NCBI RefSeq assembly: GCF_964656455.1
Contig: NC_135712.1
Span: forward strand, 67,337,239 to 67,401,238
Direction: 5' to 3'
Length of the DNA: 64,000 nt
DNA from: Halichoerus grypus
Lineage: Eukaryota; Chordata; Mammalia; Carnivora; Phocidae
Shown here piece after piece: positions 43,271 through 54,845 of this stretch (its first letter is position 1; the number at the start of each line of letters is the position of its first letter). Position numbers and translations under genes: made by a program. The notes beneath the pieces were generated by a model. It ran no database searches and had not been told where the DNA came from. It was given only the letters and a program-made list of their open reading frames with translations.

Positions 43271-44069
43271 CAAGGATTCTGATTTGAAGTTCCCCAACAT
43301 GACTTATGGCTCTGGAAGGGGCAGACAGATGGTGAAGGGGACACTGATGTTAAGCCCAGGCCCACAGCTAGGTCAGTCAGGGAAGTGCCAAGCACCTAAG
43401 GACTCCTCTACAGGAAAAGCCAAACCCCAGAAGACCAGGGACAGGTATAATTCATATCCAGGTGAGGAATGATCATCCCCCTGCCCCATCCCTCTTCCAA
43501 AAAAAAAGAGATCGGTTTTGTGGCTCTGGCACTGAGGATAAAGCCAAGCATACGTCTGACCCCCCTATATGTATCCTAGAGCACACAATTGTCAACCTGG
43601 GTTCACTGGAGGCCAGTTTGTGGCTGGGGTCAAAGTGGGGAAACTGGCCATGGCAGGGGAGACACCCACCTCAGAGACTAGTAACTGTTTGGCCCAGGGA
43701 CACCTATGTAAGAGTTCACTGAGCAAACAGTGGAAAGATAAGGTGCCTGTTCTTGCAGGGTGGGGAAGAAAGCCGGGACCATCCTGAGTCCTGACCTCCT
43801 TTCCCTGTCAGCATTCTTCATGTCAGGAACAACATATTCCCAAACTTTCCAGCTTTTCTCTGAGGTCCCTGCTGTGACACGTAGCCAACTACCAAACCGA
43901 CCTAGAAAACCTGGCCTGTCTCAGAAAGGGCCTTAAAAACATATGAGGGGACTCAGATGACCCCTGGGTGACCTCACGGCACTTGCCCCTCCCAGAATCC
44001 TCAGGCAACAAGTGGCCACCCAGGTCACACCTCAGACAAAGTCTGGCCAGGCTAAAGCAGGTCATAGGT
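43271..44069. other. Unassigned sequence, no gene seen
   Basis: Frames under 100 codons on both strands; no repeat recognised. Confidence 0.35.
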
Positions 44070-44096
44070 GGGGCCGGGGGGTGGGGGGTGGGGAGG
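44070..44096 (+). repeat. G-quadruplex motif
   Basis: G runs of 4, 6, 6 and 4 separated by CC, T and T, followed by AGG. It fits the quadruplex rule with very short loops. Confidence 0.88.
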
Positions 44097-44849
44097 CAAG
44101 GACAGGGGCCCTGAAAAGCCAGAGTTGTGCACCAGCTTCTCCAAGACCAGTGTTGGTGCCCCTGAGGGCTTAAAGAAAGCACAGTTAGGACACAAAAGGG
44201 AAGTGCATTCTGCTAAGCTGGATGGGAACCCCTGACCCCCATCTGTCTAAGAGCTGAGATAGGCTGAGGACAAAACAGACTCAGGGAGGATTCAGATAAA
44301 TTAAGATTGGTTATCAAGGGACACAAGGGATGCCTGGACCACAAGCAGGACCTTTTAAGGTCGATGGCAAGGAGGACAGCCCTCCCTCCACTCTGCAAAC
44401 ATACTGGCTTGGGCCAGGCCCAGAGGTGGAGTGCTGGGGCTGCGGAGCATGGCTCCAACCCAGAGCTACTATTCTTGGGACTGAATCTGGCTGCCTGACA
44501 GCGCTGGGCTGCCGGGAAGCCTGGTGGCAGCGTGGCTGACAATGTTGGCAGGATGGTGAAAGGGAAAAGGGGACCCTTGTCGTGCAAGCGAGGGTTTGTT
44601 CTAACCTCCGCATCCCAGAGCAGAGCAGCTCTGAGGACCACGGTTGGGGAACGAGTTCCGAGAGGACTCTAGTCATGTCTACAGTATTTTCCTTTTGGCA
44701 AAGAAAATGTACGTATGTTACATTGATTATACAAAGATTGGCAATAAAAAGTAAGAAAGGAAACCATGAAAGCATCTCTCAATACTGATGAGATGGACAA
44801 TGAAATCAAAGGATTTCTTTACCAGGACCACCACATTTTGCATTGTCTT
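44097..44849. other. Unassigned sequence, no gene seen
   Basis: Overlapping frames (142 and 153 codons, minus strand, in different frames) contain no domain I recognise. Confidence 0.35.
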
Positions 44850-45035
44850 GAGTAGCACGAAGAGCACAGATTTAGAGCCAGAAAGACCTGGGTTTGATTC
44901 ATGGCTCCAACACCTACGGCATGTGGGACCTGGGTCCAGTTTCCTCGTCCATGAGATGGGGATGGTAATAAGATCCACCTACCAGAATCACTATGAGAAT
45001 AGTTCAGGCGTGTTCCTGAGAGGCTCAGCACAGTG
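44850..45035 (+). mobile_element. MIR, well preserved
   Basis: 'AGAGCACAGATTTAGAGCCA', 'GAAAGACCTGGGTTTGATTC', 'ATGGCTCCAACACCTACGGC', 'CATGAGATGGGGATGGTAAT' follow the MIR consensus. Confidence 0.86.
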
Positions 45036-46151
45036 AGGAATCGGGTCTCACCTCCATCTTCCGAAGGATGCCTCCTTCTCCTTCCCATCACTCCCATACC
45101 ACTGCCATATGCGAGAATCAATCACATCAATCAAGAGCTCCCAAAGGGCTCCTGCTGACCATGAGATTAAGAATGAACCTGTGAACGAACCAGCCTTTCC
45201 CAGCCGCCGGGGGGCCTCTGTTCACACAGTACCCCTCATGAACCCTGGGTCCCTCCTTCCTTTCTGTCTCTGTCACAGTCTTCCTTCTACCTCTTCTGCT
45301 TTCAAACCCATCTCACTTTGGAATCCATACCCCTCCAGAGGTCTCTGACCCCTCCAGCCACAAAGGAATTCTCTCTCTCCCACCACCTTCTTACATGCTG
45401 CGCTGATGACAGTCTGCGGCATGAAGGTGTCCATCCTCCTGACGAAGCAAAGATTTCGAGTCCGGTTAGTTTACGAGAAAGGAATTCTTCCCTCAAAGAC
45501 CTTGGAATCCAGTGAGGAAGAAAAGAGATATGCCCACCCAGGAAACACTGAAGAAGACCGAACATTCGATTGCAAAGTACCAGCAGAAGGGGCACAATCA
45601 GCGCTGTATCTGAGTCACAACCCTGCCTGGGCCAAGCTCCAAGACACTACCTGCAGGCTTTGGAAAGGGACTTTTAAATGCAGCATGAATGTGGGTTAAC
45701 AAGCACCAACCAAGCACCCCAATGCTGAGAACACAAGACCCAAACAAAGACACAGATCTCTCTTCCCATAGCTTCCAACCTTGAACAAACACTGTCCCAG
45801 ACATAGGGGATGGACAGGATTATCCTTGCGCTGCTGGCCAGGTCTGAGCATCAAGCAGAGGGCCCTCTGGTACGTTTGGCCTTGCCTCACCAGCCCCCCA
45901 CCCAGGACTTCCCGCTCTGGCGTAGCCGGCGGGATGGGGCCAGAAGGCGGGTAGTTGGCCCATGTCCCTGCCTGTGTTTGGGGCCTGGTTCCTGCCTTGT
46001 CCCATCTCTCCAGCTGTGCACTGGAGAGAAGAATGTGCACTATGCCCAGAACAAACACTCACACAGGCCTCCTGGGTGGGAAGGCAGCTCGGGGAAAAGA
46101 AGTGGGAGCCTCCACCCCCATCAGACCAGGGCTCCTGGCAGCTCTGTGGGC
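45036..46151. other. Unassigned sequence, no gene seen
   Basis: No domain in the frames (up to 127 codons). 45690-45800 has a weak L2-like look (AACAAGCACCAACCAAGCAC). Confidence 0.35.
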
Positions 46152-46176
46152 TGTGTGTGTGTGTGTGTGTGTGTGT
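46152..46176 (+). repeat. (TG)n microsatellite
   Basis: About 12 perfect TG units. It makes the Cys-Val and His-Thr runs in three overlapping frames, which are therefore artefacts. Confidence 0.95.
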
Positions 46177-46404
46177 CCCCAGAGCCACTCTGAGTTCAGC
46201 ATTAGGGAATTTTCAAGTCAGAGGGAGCATGCTGAGAAAGTCACAGAACCAGGGCTCACTACCTGGGCACTAGGAGGAATCAAGCTGAACATAGACAAGT
46301 CTGAGCTTCAGTCCCCCTGGCTATGAGGGTAGATGACTGACACACAGATTTCTGTCTTATTCCATCTTTTCATATCCTATCTTCAATCAGCTCCCAAGAG
46401 AAAC

Positions 46405-46495
46405 CCTGGCAGAGTAGTCTGGTAAACACGTTCAGTTTGGGGTTTGAGCCCCTACCTCTGGCCTCCTCTGAGCCTCAGCGTGCCTACATAGCACA
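46405..46495 (+). mobile_element. MIR fragment
   Basis: 'TTTGGGGTTTGAGCCCCTAC' and 'CTCCTCTGAGCCTCAGCGTG' match the MIR head and core. Confidence 0.5.
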
Positions 46496-48374
46496 GACAG
46501 AATGAGACCTACCCTCCCTGCCTCTGGAGGCCTGCGGGACAACACAGAAGGAAGGCAGTGGGAAGCGAGCATGCTAGAACGGCTGGGAAGTGTTTCCTAT
46601 TGGTGCTGCGGCTGTTTGGCTGGAACGGCCCCGGACAGCAGAACAGCTCGGTGAGGGCCTGCCGGCCAGCCAGCACAAGCTCCCCGCGCCTGTCTTCCTG
46701 GCCACTGTGGTCTTGATTCCGCAGCCAGGAGACCCAGGCCCTCAGTGGCCCGCAGCAGCCCCACCCCTGCATGCCCCTCCCTCGGCCCCTTGGCGAGGCT
46801 CTGAGCGCCAGTCTGGAGCTGGCAGACAGGGACAGGCAGACACGAGTCATCTCAGATCACAGCGTGTCCACCTTCCAAGTCCTCCTTCCAGATGCAGAGT
46901 CCAGGTAGGCGGAGAAGCTGGAACTCCAGCTGTGCTCGCCTTCAGGACCTGAGAGAGCGGGGAGGCACGGAGGACCAGTAGGACCCAGCTGAAAACAAGG
47001 TCCTTGGCATTCCCCACCATACCAATCAGGTCTGTTGATTTTTCTGTATTTCAGAGGCTTTGACATCTTGCAGCCCAGTAATTCCTAGAGATAGCAAATG
47101 ACTTGCCTCTTACCTGCTTGCAAGCCTTTTATATACAAACCAACCAATCCAGAGCCCAAAAGGCCAAGCACCTCCTTTATCAAGCTCATTACAGGCCTAC
47201 ACTCCAGACCACGACTCGCCTGCCCTAATCACCCCAGGGACTGGTACCAGACCCAGGACAGTTCCTACATCCCAGAGCCCACTGAAATGATTCAAACTAA
47301 CCTATCCCAAGCCGGCTTACCCTGCCTCACCCTTTCCTTCCCTCAGAAACACCAACAAAATCTCTTGTCCATGATTCTGCCTCACTCTACCTCCTGACCC
47401 ATCGCAGCACTTCCTCACGGGGCCCCCACAGTGTGGCACCCCCTCCCAGGGAACTGTGAGGAACAACAGATCTTTCCAAGGGAAGTCATCTCCTGATCTG
47501 CTGGCCTCACCACGCCTGAGTCATAGTAACACCTACATTTGAAAACACTCAAAACTAGAGTTCTTTTGTCAGTTACAAAGGTAATTGTCAGGTACCACTG
47601 ACCAGCAAAGTGGTGTTTTCATTTGAGTTGGAGGCAGTAAAGAGGAGAGGAAAGGGGTTTTTACTCATGAAATCGTGCTCTTGAGACTCAAGATTGTTCC
47701 CTTTCTGTCTCTCCCATGATCACTCGAATGGCACAAACAATGGTTTAACGAGCACCCACTGCTGTAAGGATGGGAGGGACAAGGACACTCGAGTGACATG
47801 GGGTTGAGCAAGCTGGCGTTCCCAGCACTCCACCCAGCCGGGCTCCTTATAAGGCTCTTGACAGTGTCCAGGCCCTCTCTCACCCCGTGCCCTGGGGCGG
47901 CTCCTCTCGGGGCTGCACGGCCATCCTCCGCCGGCCTGTCACTCGCACACCTGCCCACAGGCTAGGCCACAGCTATTGCTCCTGTTTCTCAGGAAATAAA
48001 GGACCTTTTCCATCTGGGCACCAGGTCACCCCTTGGTTTTGGATCAAAATTCCTCAATGTGAAGCCATTCACATCCAGGCTTGGGGACATCCTTGGAGTT
48101 CAGCTACCACATTTCTCTGAACTGCCGGCTCCTCTGTTCTAGGAATGTGACACCCCCTCAGCTGCCCCTCCCTGCCGGGCGTCATCATTCAGCTCGGCCC
48201 ACTTGATCCCTCAAGGCCACATCCCCAGCCCCAACTCTGACCACCAGCTCCAGGCACCCTCCCACTCTCCCACACAGCTCCCCATCTATAAACTCCTCTC
48301 CTAGCTCCCCTTTCGTCTCCAACATTAGCCCCCAGCATTGGCCCTTAGGTTCCTCAGGTCACCAACAAGCTTGG
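46496..48374. other. Unassigned sequence, possible LTR trace
   Basis: The stretch 47040-47460 (AAACCAACCAATCCAGAGCC, CCAGGGACTGGTACCAGACC) has the look of an old retroviral LTR, but I cannot place it in a family. GC-rich text at 47880-47950 is too short for a CpG island. No gene seen. Confidence 0.35.
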
Positions 48375-48791
48375 CACCGGATAAACAAAATGTGACCTCT
48401 CCATGGAACTGAATATTATTCAGCCATACAAACGATTGACATACTGATAAATGCTACAACATGGATGAGCCTCAGAGACACAGTGCTGAGTGAAAGAAGC
48501 CAGACACAAAGACACACGTTACATGATTGCATTTATATGAAATACCCAGAGTAGGTAAGTCCATGGAGACAGAAAGCAGACTAGGGACTGCCAGTGCCTG
48601 GGGGAAGGGGAGGATGAGGACTGCCTACTCACGGCTCTGGGGCTGGGTTTGGAGGGGACAGCAACGTTTGGGACCAGACAGAGGTGGTGGCTGCACACAC
48701 CGTGAATGTGCTACACGCTCCTGGATTCATGCGCTTTGAAATGCTTAGCTTTGTGTTCTGCCAATGTCCCCTCAATTAGAAAAAAGAATCA
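48375..48791 (+). mobile_element. 5'-truncated LINE-1 (L1M type)
   Basis: 'TGAATATTATTCAGCCATAC', 'CATGGATGAGCCTCAGAGAC', 'CAGTGCTGAGTGAAAGAAGC', 'GCAGACTAGGGACTGCCAGT' follow the L1MA/L1MB ORF2 end and 3' UTR. The A-rich end is directly followed by a SINE. Confidence 0.85.
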
Positions 48792-48970
48792 GGGGCGCCT
48801 GGGTGGCTCAGTCGGTTAAGCATCCGTCTTGGGCTCAGACCATGATCCCAGGGTCCTGGGATCGAGCCCCGCATCCAGCTCCCTGCTCAGGGGGAAGCCT
48901 GCTTCTCCCTCTGCCCATTTGCACTCTCTCTCTCACTCTCAAATAAATAAATAAAAATCTTAAAAAAAAA
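48792..48970 (+). mobile_element. CAN-SINE in a LINE-1 A-tail
   Basis: Slightly shortened middle (CTCCCTCTGCCCATTTGCAC). The duplication AAAAAGA(A/G)TC(A/G)G lies at about 48781-48791 and 48969-48980, with mismatches. Insertion into the A-rich tail of an older L1 is typical. Confidence 0.93.
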
Positions 48971-49029
48971 AAAAGAGTCGGATTGGACCATCAGTCAGTT
49001 CTTTACAGTGGACACATGGGAATGTAAGA

Positions 49030-49250
49030 GGTGGTCTGGGACAGCACAGAGAACACCGGACCCACAGCGGCAATGTTAAACCCCAACTTCGTGTGCTGTG
49101 CTGGGGAAACATGAGGCAAGCCACGGAACATCGCCTCCGTGGGATGTTCTACAGCAGGCGGACGATCAAAATACGTGCCTTCAGTGCCGCGGGGAGAATT
49201 AAATGAGATAATGTAGGGACATTCCACGAAAGACACTCATTGGTACACTC
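49030..49250 (+). mobile_element. MIR fragment
   Basis: 'AACATGAGGCAAGCCACGGA', 'CGGGGAGAATTAAATGAGAT' then AATGTAGGGACATTCC match the MIR core and 3' part. Confidence 0.6.
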
Positions 49251-49439
49251 AGCAGGAAAATGAGTATACAAAATGTTAGGTTGCAAAAAACCAGCAGACA
49301 CAAAACTCCAGCGATACAGTCTCCATCCACGTACGTAAACGTGTATCTCTGTTGGTATAGGAAAGACCTCGTGAACTAGCTGGTGTTTTTAGCTTACGGA
49401 AATTTTTTTTCCTATAAAATGGTCTGTACACACAGTATA

Positions 49440-49560
49440 TCGTAGGAGTCCAGGAGGCCAGGTTCTAGTTTCTGGCTCTGCCCCTAACCAGCCTGGGAGA
49501 CCTCTGTGAAATCCCTCCCCATCTAGACCTCCATTTCCTGGTTTTGAGAATGGCTTAACC
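49440..49560 (+). mobile_element. MIR fragment
   Basis: 'GGCCAGGTTCTAGTTTCTGG' then 'CTCTGCCCCTAACCAGCCTG' and 'GACCTCCATTTCCTGGTTTT' fit the MIR head and core. Confidence 0.62.
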
Positions 49561-49569
49561 ATGACGACA

Positions 49570-49850
49570 GCCCAGCTGAAGCAGACCCACTCAGCCCCCA
49601 GTTCCTCCATGTGCCAGGGGCCGTGCAAGGTACCACAGAGCCCCCCGTTAATGAGAGTGACTCCCCAGTCCTCAGGGAGTGTGCCACAGCACTAGAAACC
49701 CAGGCAGAATGAGAAAAAAGAGGACAGATGGCCCAGCACGCATGGTTCTGTGTGGAAGTGTCCTTTGAGCCAGGGCCTAAAGGCAGGACGTGGCTTTCTC
49801 AGGTGGAGAGGATGAGTTCCCGGCCACACACCTGTCCGAGCAGCAAGGAT
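49570..49850 (-). mobile_element. L2 fragment
   Basis: 'CTCCCCAGTCCTCAGGGAGT' and 'TTTGAGCCAGGGCCTAAAGG' then CAGGACGTGGCTTTC match the reverse complement of the L2 body, weakly. Confidence 0.42.
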
Positions 49851-49893
49851 GGGCGAAGGAAGAGGCACCATACATTCTCACTTGATCGTCTAG

Positions 49894-50035
49894 CATGATG
49901 GTTCTCAGAGAGGGCTCCCCACACTGGTGGCAGCAGCGTCACGGGGGACCGGGTTAGAAATGTGAATTCTTGGGCCCCATCCCGACCTTGTGATTTAGAA
50001 ACTACGGAGTGGAGCCAGCAAGCTTGAGCACCCGC
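49894..50035 (+). mobile_element. MER5-like hAT-Charlie DNA transposon
   Basis: 'ATGGTTCTCAGAGAGGGCTC', 'GGCAGCAGCGTCACGGGGGA', 'GGTTAGAAATGTGAATTCTT' then GGGCCCCATCCCGACC follow the order of the short MER5-type element that begins CAGTGGTTCTCAAAGTGTGG. The far inverted end is not clear. Family name from memory. Confidence 0.65.
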
Positions 50036-50727
50036 TTCCATCACGGAGGCCTGGCAGGAAGAGTGTGCCACCTGCCCCAGCCCCGCCCACCTCCAGGCCC
50101 CAGCTGGCGGGGCTGAGAGAGTGTCCTGTGCCCGGAGGAGCTCATCTGGCACGCGGATATGGATGACCTTTCCCTCTCTTCACCAGCCCACTGGCCTGGG
50201 AAAGGCAAACACCTCAAGGGGGCAGAGCCTAAATCAATCTGCCCGCGGCTGCTGCTGCCCTAGCTTTTCCCACACCCATTTCCCCTGACCTGAAACCTGT
50301 GCCTCCCAGGCCGTGGCCCCAGAGCCCGGAGGTCCCCGGACAGAAGGAGGCGACTGGGACCTCCCTGTGCTCTGCCCACACAGCTGGGATCCTGTCAGCC
50401 CAGCGGGAGGCCCCCATCCGCCCCCAGGGCACCCTCCAGAGCTGAGAGGATGAAGGAGGGAGAGATGAGGGCTAGAACACAGCTCATCACTCCTAAGGAC
50501 GGCAGAGTGACTAGGAGTTTCCTTTCTAGAACTCTCCAGGAAACAGCTCACAAAGACTCCCTCCAGGGCAGCTCCGCCCCTGGAGCGGTTCACCTCCTTT
50601 CCTCCTCCTCCTCCTGGAGGGAGCACCCCTACCTCCCAGGTGTCAGAGGACAGAAGGGGCCAATTGTCTGTTTGGGGAGGTTCAGCCCCTATTAGTCCAA
50701 AGCCCCTGGCCACTCCCTGCAAGGGTC
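50036..50727. other. Unassigned GC-rich sequence, no gene seen
   Basis: A 162-codon minus-strand frame (50234-50722) is Gly/Ser/Pro-rich without a domain. A short TCC repeat lies near 50598-50616. Confidence 0.35.
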
Positions 50728-50905
50728 TGGCTTTGGAATCACACTTCCACCTCCCGCTAGCTGGGTGACCTTTGAGATTCGGGTTTTCTGGAAAAGCAGG
50801 ATAACAATACCCTCCTTAGAGGGCCTGCAGTGAGGATGAAATCAGAGGACATAACACATAAAGTACACACAGGAAAGACTCAATAACGGAAGCTCTTATA
50901 TTCAT
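50728..50905 (+). mobile_element. MIR
   Basis: 'CTGGCTTTGGAATCACACTT', 'CTAGCTGGGTGACCTTTGAG', 'AAAGCAGGATAACAATACCC', 'GTGAGGATGAAATCAGAGGA' follow the MIR consensus. Confidence 0.75.
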
Positions 50906-51200
50906 TACCACTATCACGCCCATCCTTTATTCAAACTCCTGCAATGGCTAATCATCCCCCACTGGGTAAAGCCCAAATTCCTAGGAACTGGTTTTTCTGG
51001 CTCCCACTCATCTCCAAACCAGCAGCAACAGGAAGACATTCTTGATTTGTCAATTATGCCCTCCAGCTATCAAGCCGGACCCCCACGACCGTCCCAGACC
51101 TCCACGACCGTCCCAGTTCTGTCTGTCAGAAGCTCTCTTGCCTGCCCTGTGTTCCCCTCCCCCACTCCCAGCAATCCACCTGCGCCTCCAAGTAATGAGT
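50906..51200 (+). mobile_element. L2 fragment
   Basis: 'TCCTGCAATGGCTAATCATC' and 'GGGTAAAGCCCAAATTCCTA' match the L2 'CCAATGGCTCCCCATTGCCC..AAAGTCCAAACTCC' stretch. It contains a small 19-bp tandem repeat, CCACGACCGTCCCAG, at 51083-51097 and 51102-51116. Confidence 0.48.
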
Positions 51201-53689
51201 GCCTGCTTTGCAGAGTGCCTGTCGTCCATCATGGGGTCCCCTCACAGAGGGCTGAGCAAGTCCAAGAGCAAAACAGATGTTTGGAAAATTGAATGGAATC
51301 CTTCCAGGTTCAGAAGAGAAATCAGAGCCTGAAATCAGCAGAGAGCAAATGGATGCTGGCTGACCCTCTCCCACCACTGTCCTAGTCATCATTTGTGTTT
51401 GGGGCCTGTCCTGGGCACTTGGGGGAGGTCACGTTCTGAGAGACTGTGTCCTCTGAGTTCCCAGCCTGAGACAGAACTCTCTAGAGGCAACAGATGCTGA
51501 CCCAACCCCAAGGGGAGAGAGGACAAAGGCCTGAGCTTGGCCAGGATCTCAGCTCCTGCCTGCTCTCCTCAGCCTGCCTCCCACCCTCGGGCTGAGACCC
51601 ATCATCCAGACATGCCCCAAGCCCTGGCTCCCACAGAGGAGCAGCCCAGCACTACAAGTTCAGCTCAAGTCCTAAAAGCGAAGCCCAGTGGGGGTTTTAA
51701 AGCTGCTCCTGAACTCACAGTCTGGAGGCCAGGGCAGCACAGGGACGCAGGGACCCAGGCTCTGGCATGGCACACCTCAGAACAGCATAACCTAAGGGGA
51801 CAGCTGGGCTGACATGTCAATACAGGTGAGTGGGCCCATGCAGGACTTTCTGCCTGTGTTGACTGCACAACAGAGTCCCAGGTGGACAGACTGCAGCCTT
51901 CACCACCCTGCTCCATACACAGTCCAGTTCCTGTCCCCACATCCTGTGGGCCCGCTTACCAAACCCACCGAAATAGAATGTCCCACCTTCTGGACCATGC
52001 CCTCCTCCTGCAAACAGAGCTTCAGAACGCCAGGTCTCTGCCCCAGCATCCAGGAGTTCAAGACATCTGCCCTCTTCTCTAGAAGGCGTCAATGAGGTTC
52101 CCATTCATAAAATCTTCCTCCACATAGGGGAGGATCAGAAGAGACAACAGGAAGGAAGGGGGCTAACCTTCAGGGAGGCTTCTTGATTGGAAGGGAGATG
52201 TCACGGCCGGAGAGAAAGCATCTTCCCCCATGGGCCTTACTGGGCCCAGCCTGAGTGCCCTGTCTCAGTTCAGACTGCTGCCACCAGATTGCCCTTAGAG
52301 AAGGCATTCTCCCCACTAGGAAATAGGGGGGATGGGAGAGAAAAGAGTAGAGTGACAGAGAAAGAACCCAATAGGACCCTCCCCACACGTCTCCCCCCGG
52401 CTCTGAATAAATGTCAAATAATGCAACCATAATGTCTTCTGAAAGTCCAGGCACTCCTCAAACTGTGATTCCCAAAGGGGCCAGGGCTGGTTCTTCGGGT
52501 GACATGTGAAGGGTATTAGGACAGCAGTTACAGTGCTGGTGACGGGGAGTCTCAGAGAAGAGAAAGGTTGGAAAGGTTGGTGGGCTCCATGGAGAATTCT
52601 CGTCCAGCACGGAAGGAATCTGGACCCCCACAGAAGACAAATTATCAATTGGTTCTCTGTTATGTGGAAGGCTCTGGAACCCACCTGCCCCGCATCCCTC
52701 ATTTCCTATCTCTGCTCTTCAGCTTTACCACAAAAAACATCTGGAGAAACAGAAACATCTGGATCCGTCCTCAGGCTAAAAACAAAACAAACAAACAACC
52801 AGGAAGGGCAGTCACAGTTATGTGCTTGTTTGATGAGGGCCCTAACTAGCCCCGTCCGTCCGTGAACACGCCCGTCATGACAGCCCGGGGACCTTCGCTC
52901 ACAGGGTTACAGACACCCGGGCTAGCCTCACAGAGTAGGAGTCACAGCCCAGTTTGGGACTTTGTTTCAGGTGAAAGTGAGATTTGTCAGACGTCACTAA
53001 CCCCCCAGAGACATAAGGCTTCAAAATATAGACTCATCCTGAGACGAAGAGCCTCTCTCCCCTGTTCAACGTTTTCTCGGTTTCATCTTGGAAATGCTGC
53101 CAGTTTGTGGGAGAAGAACACAGACCCTGCCAGTCTGTTTGCTTAAGTAGTGTTTTCTTAAGTAGTGACCTTTCTGAAGGCAGGTGCTGAAGTTTGCCTA
53201 AAACACGTAACACTTCCCCAAACCCTAATCTCAGGCAGGCAGGAGCACTTCCCGTCCCTGATGAGATCGCTAGGCTCTGAGCTCAGGCCCATGGGTGGGC
53301 TGGGGCCCAAGGAAGGATGTCCATTTCTGGGAGGCCTCTGATCTCAGCCTGAGGAGGGAGGGAGGGAGGGAGATGCTCCCTCTCAGACAGAATTTCTGGA
53401 GTTGAACCATAGAAAAATGCACTTGGGGAGGGCTCCCCTCAGAAACCTGAGGCCTGAAGTTGGTCCAGACCCCCGCACCCCCCTCCCCTAGAAAACCCTA
53501 AACCGTGTGGCTCTCACCAGAGGACAACTGATGACACAGCTCCAGAGACTCGGGGCAGCTTGGCCACCACAGGAAGCTGCTCTGCCTGACCGTACTGTCA
53601 GTCTAACCTAAAACCCTCCGGCTGTAACTGGAGGCATTTCTTGTTCTCCCTTCAGAAAAGACAAAGAGAGAAAGCGGTTCATTTTCCCT
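51201..53689. other. Unassigned sequence, no gene seen
   Basis: About 2.5 kb with no recognised repeat family except a (GGGA)n run at 53353-53373. Frames up to 128 codons overlap on both strands and carry no domain. Confidence 0.4.
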
Positions 53690-53790
53690 TTGATTTGTTC
53701 AATAAGCATTTATGGAACCTGACGGTGCTGGGTGCAAGAGACAAAAGCCCCAGCATCTGCCCTGAAGGGGAGTGCACAGCAGCAAAGGCC
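53690..53790 (-). mobile_element. L2 3' end fragment
   Basis: 'TTTGTTCAATAAGCATTTAT' then 'GGAACCTGACGGTGCTGGGT' resembles the reverse complement of the L2 end. Confidence 0.45.
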
Positions 53791-53809
53791 AAGGGAGACC
53801 ACGTAGGGG

Positions 53810-53930
53810 GGCAGGGCTGTGCAGTGGACAGAGCAATGCCTGGGAGTCGCGTCAGCCCCACTGTGGACTGTGGGCCCCTGGGCAGCTCACTTCACCTCTG
53901 CGCACTTAGCCTCATCCTCAGAGCTAGTGG
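53810..53930 (+). mobile_element. MIR fragment
   Basis: 'GTGCAGTGGACAGAGCAATG' and 'GGCAGCTCACTTCACCTCTG' fit the MIR head and core. Confidence 0.55.
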
Positions 53931-54189
53931 AGTGACCTCAAGCCAGCTCCAATTCAAAACTCAGAGGGGAAAGGAGAGAGAGAATGAAAAGGTGGTCCAG
54001 ACAGTATGTTGTGAACTAAAGGCATATAAACTACTGCGGGACCTGCCTAGGATGGGAGACTGAAGAATGACTTTCGGGGTACACTGAATCTTCAAAGGCC
54101 TGCACCACATCTCAGTCCATCCCCAGCCTTCTCCACTCCCAGGTGGACAATCCTGGCCCCCCTGCCCCTCTGCACGGATCTCACCCACT

Positions 54190-54350
54190 AGTCTGTGCCT
54201 CCCTGAGCCCCACCTCCACACTTACTGTGCACCTATGTAAAATCCTCTTATCCTCTCTGGGCCTCATTTTTCTAATCTGTAAAATGAGGATGATAATAAA
54301 TACTTCATTGACACTCCAGTGAGATAATGTATGGGAAACGCTCCTCAGAA
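54190..54350 (+). mobile_element. MIR fragment
   Basis: 'CTCTGGGCCTCATTTTTCTA' and 'ATCTGTAAAATGAGGATGAT' then 'CCAGTGAGATAATGTATGGG' match the MIR core. Confidence 0.75.
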
Positions 54351-54394
54351 ACTGCACCAACAATGATTTTTTTTTTTTTTTGGCCAATGATTTG

Positions 54395-54564
54395 GATTTT
54401 ATTTATTTATTTGAGAGCATAGGCGGTGGGGAGGGGCAGAGGGGGAGGGACAAGGAGACTGCCCGCTGAGCAGGGAAGCCCGCCGTGGGGCTCCATCCCA
54501 GGACCCCGAGATCATGACCCGGGCAGAAGTCATATGCTTAACACACTGAGCCACCCAGGCGCCC
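54395..54564 (-). mobile_element. CAN-SINE, minus strand
   Basis: Reverse-complement copy with a shortened middle. A perfect 13-bp duplication GGCCAATGATTTG lies at 54382-54394 and 54565-54577. A poly-T run (54368-54380) lies just outside the left duplication. Confidence 0.94.
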
Positions 54565-54664
54565 GGCCAATGATTTGTTTTGCCAATGATTCCCTGTGTC
54601 CAGAAGTGAATGCCAGAGGGACATGGGAGCTGCAAATCAGGGGAGAGAGAGAGGAGCACTTCTG

Positions 54665-54845
54665 AGTACCAGTTCTGAGCTAGGTGCTTGACCTGACAAC
54701 TCATCTTTAAAACAACCCTTTTGAGGATTTACAGATAAGGAACCTGAGGCTCTGGGAAGCTAAGTAACCTGCCCGAAGCCACAAGGCAGTCAAGGCAGGA
54801 TGTGAGTGTGGGGCTGGCTGTCTGACTCCAAAGCTTCCACCACAT
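54665..54845 (-). mobile_element. MIR
   Basis: 'GAGCTAGGTGCTTGACCTGA', 'GGATTTACAGATAAGGAACC', 'AAGCTAAGTAACCTGCCCGA' and 'CTGTCTGACTCCAAAGCTTC' match reverse-complement MIR. Confidence 0.8.

Noticed and set aside
47040..47460. Possible retroviral LTR
   Set aside because: General look only; no family landmarks or matching ends could be fixed, so it is mentioned but not called.
47880..47960. Short CG-containing stretch as a possible promoter CpG island
   Set aside because: Far too short and not CG-dense enough. The same holds for 58920-59010 and 63035-63060.
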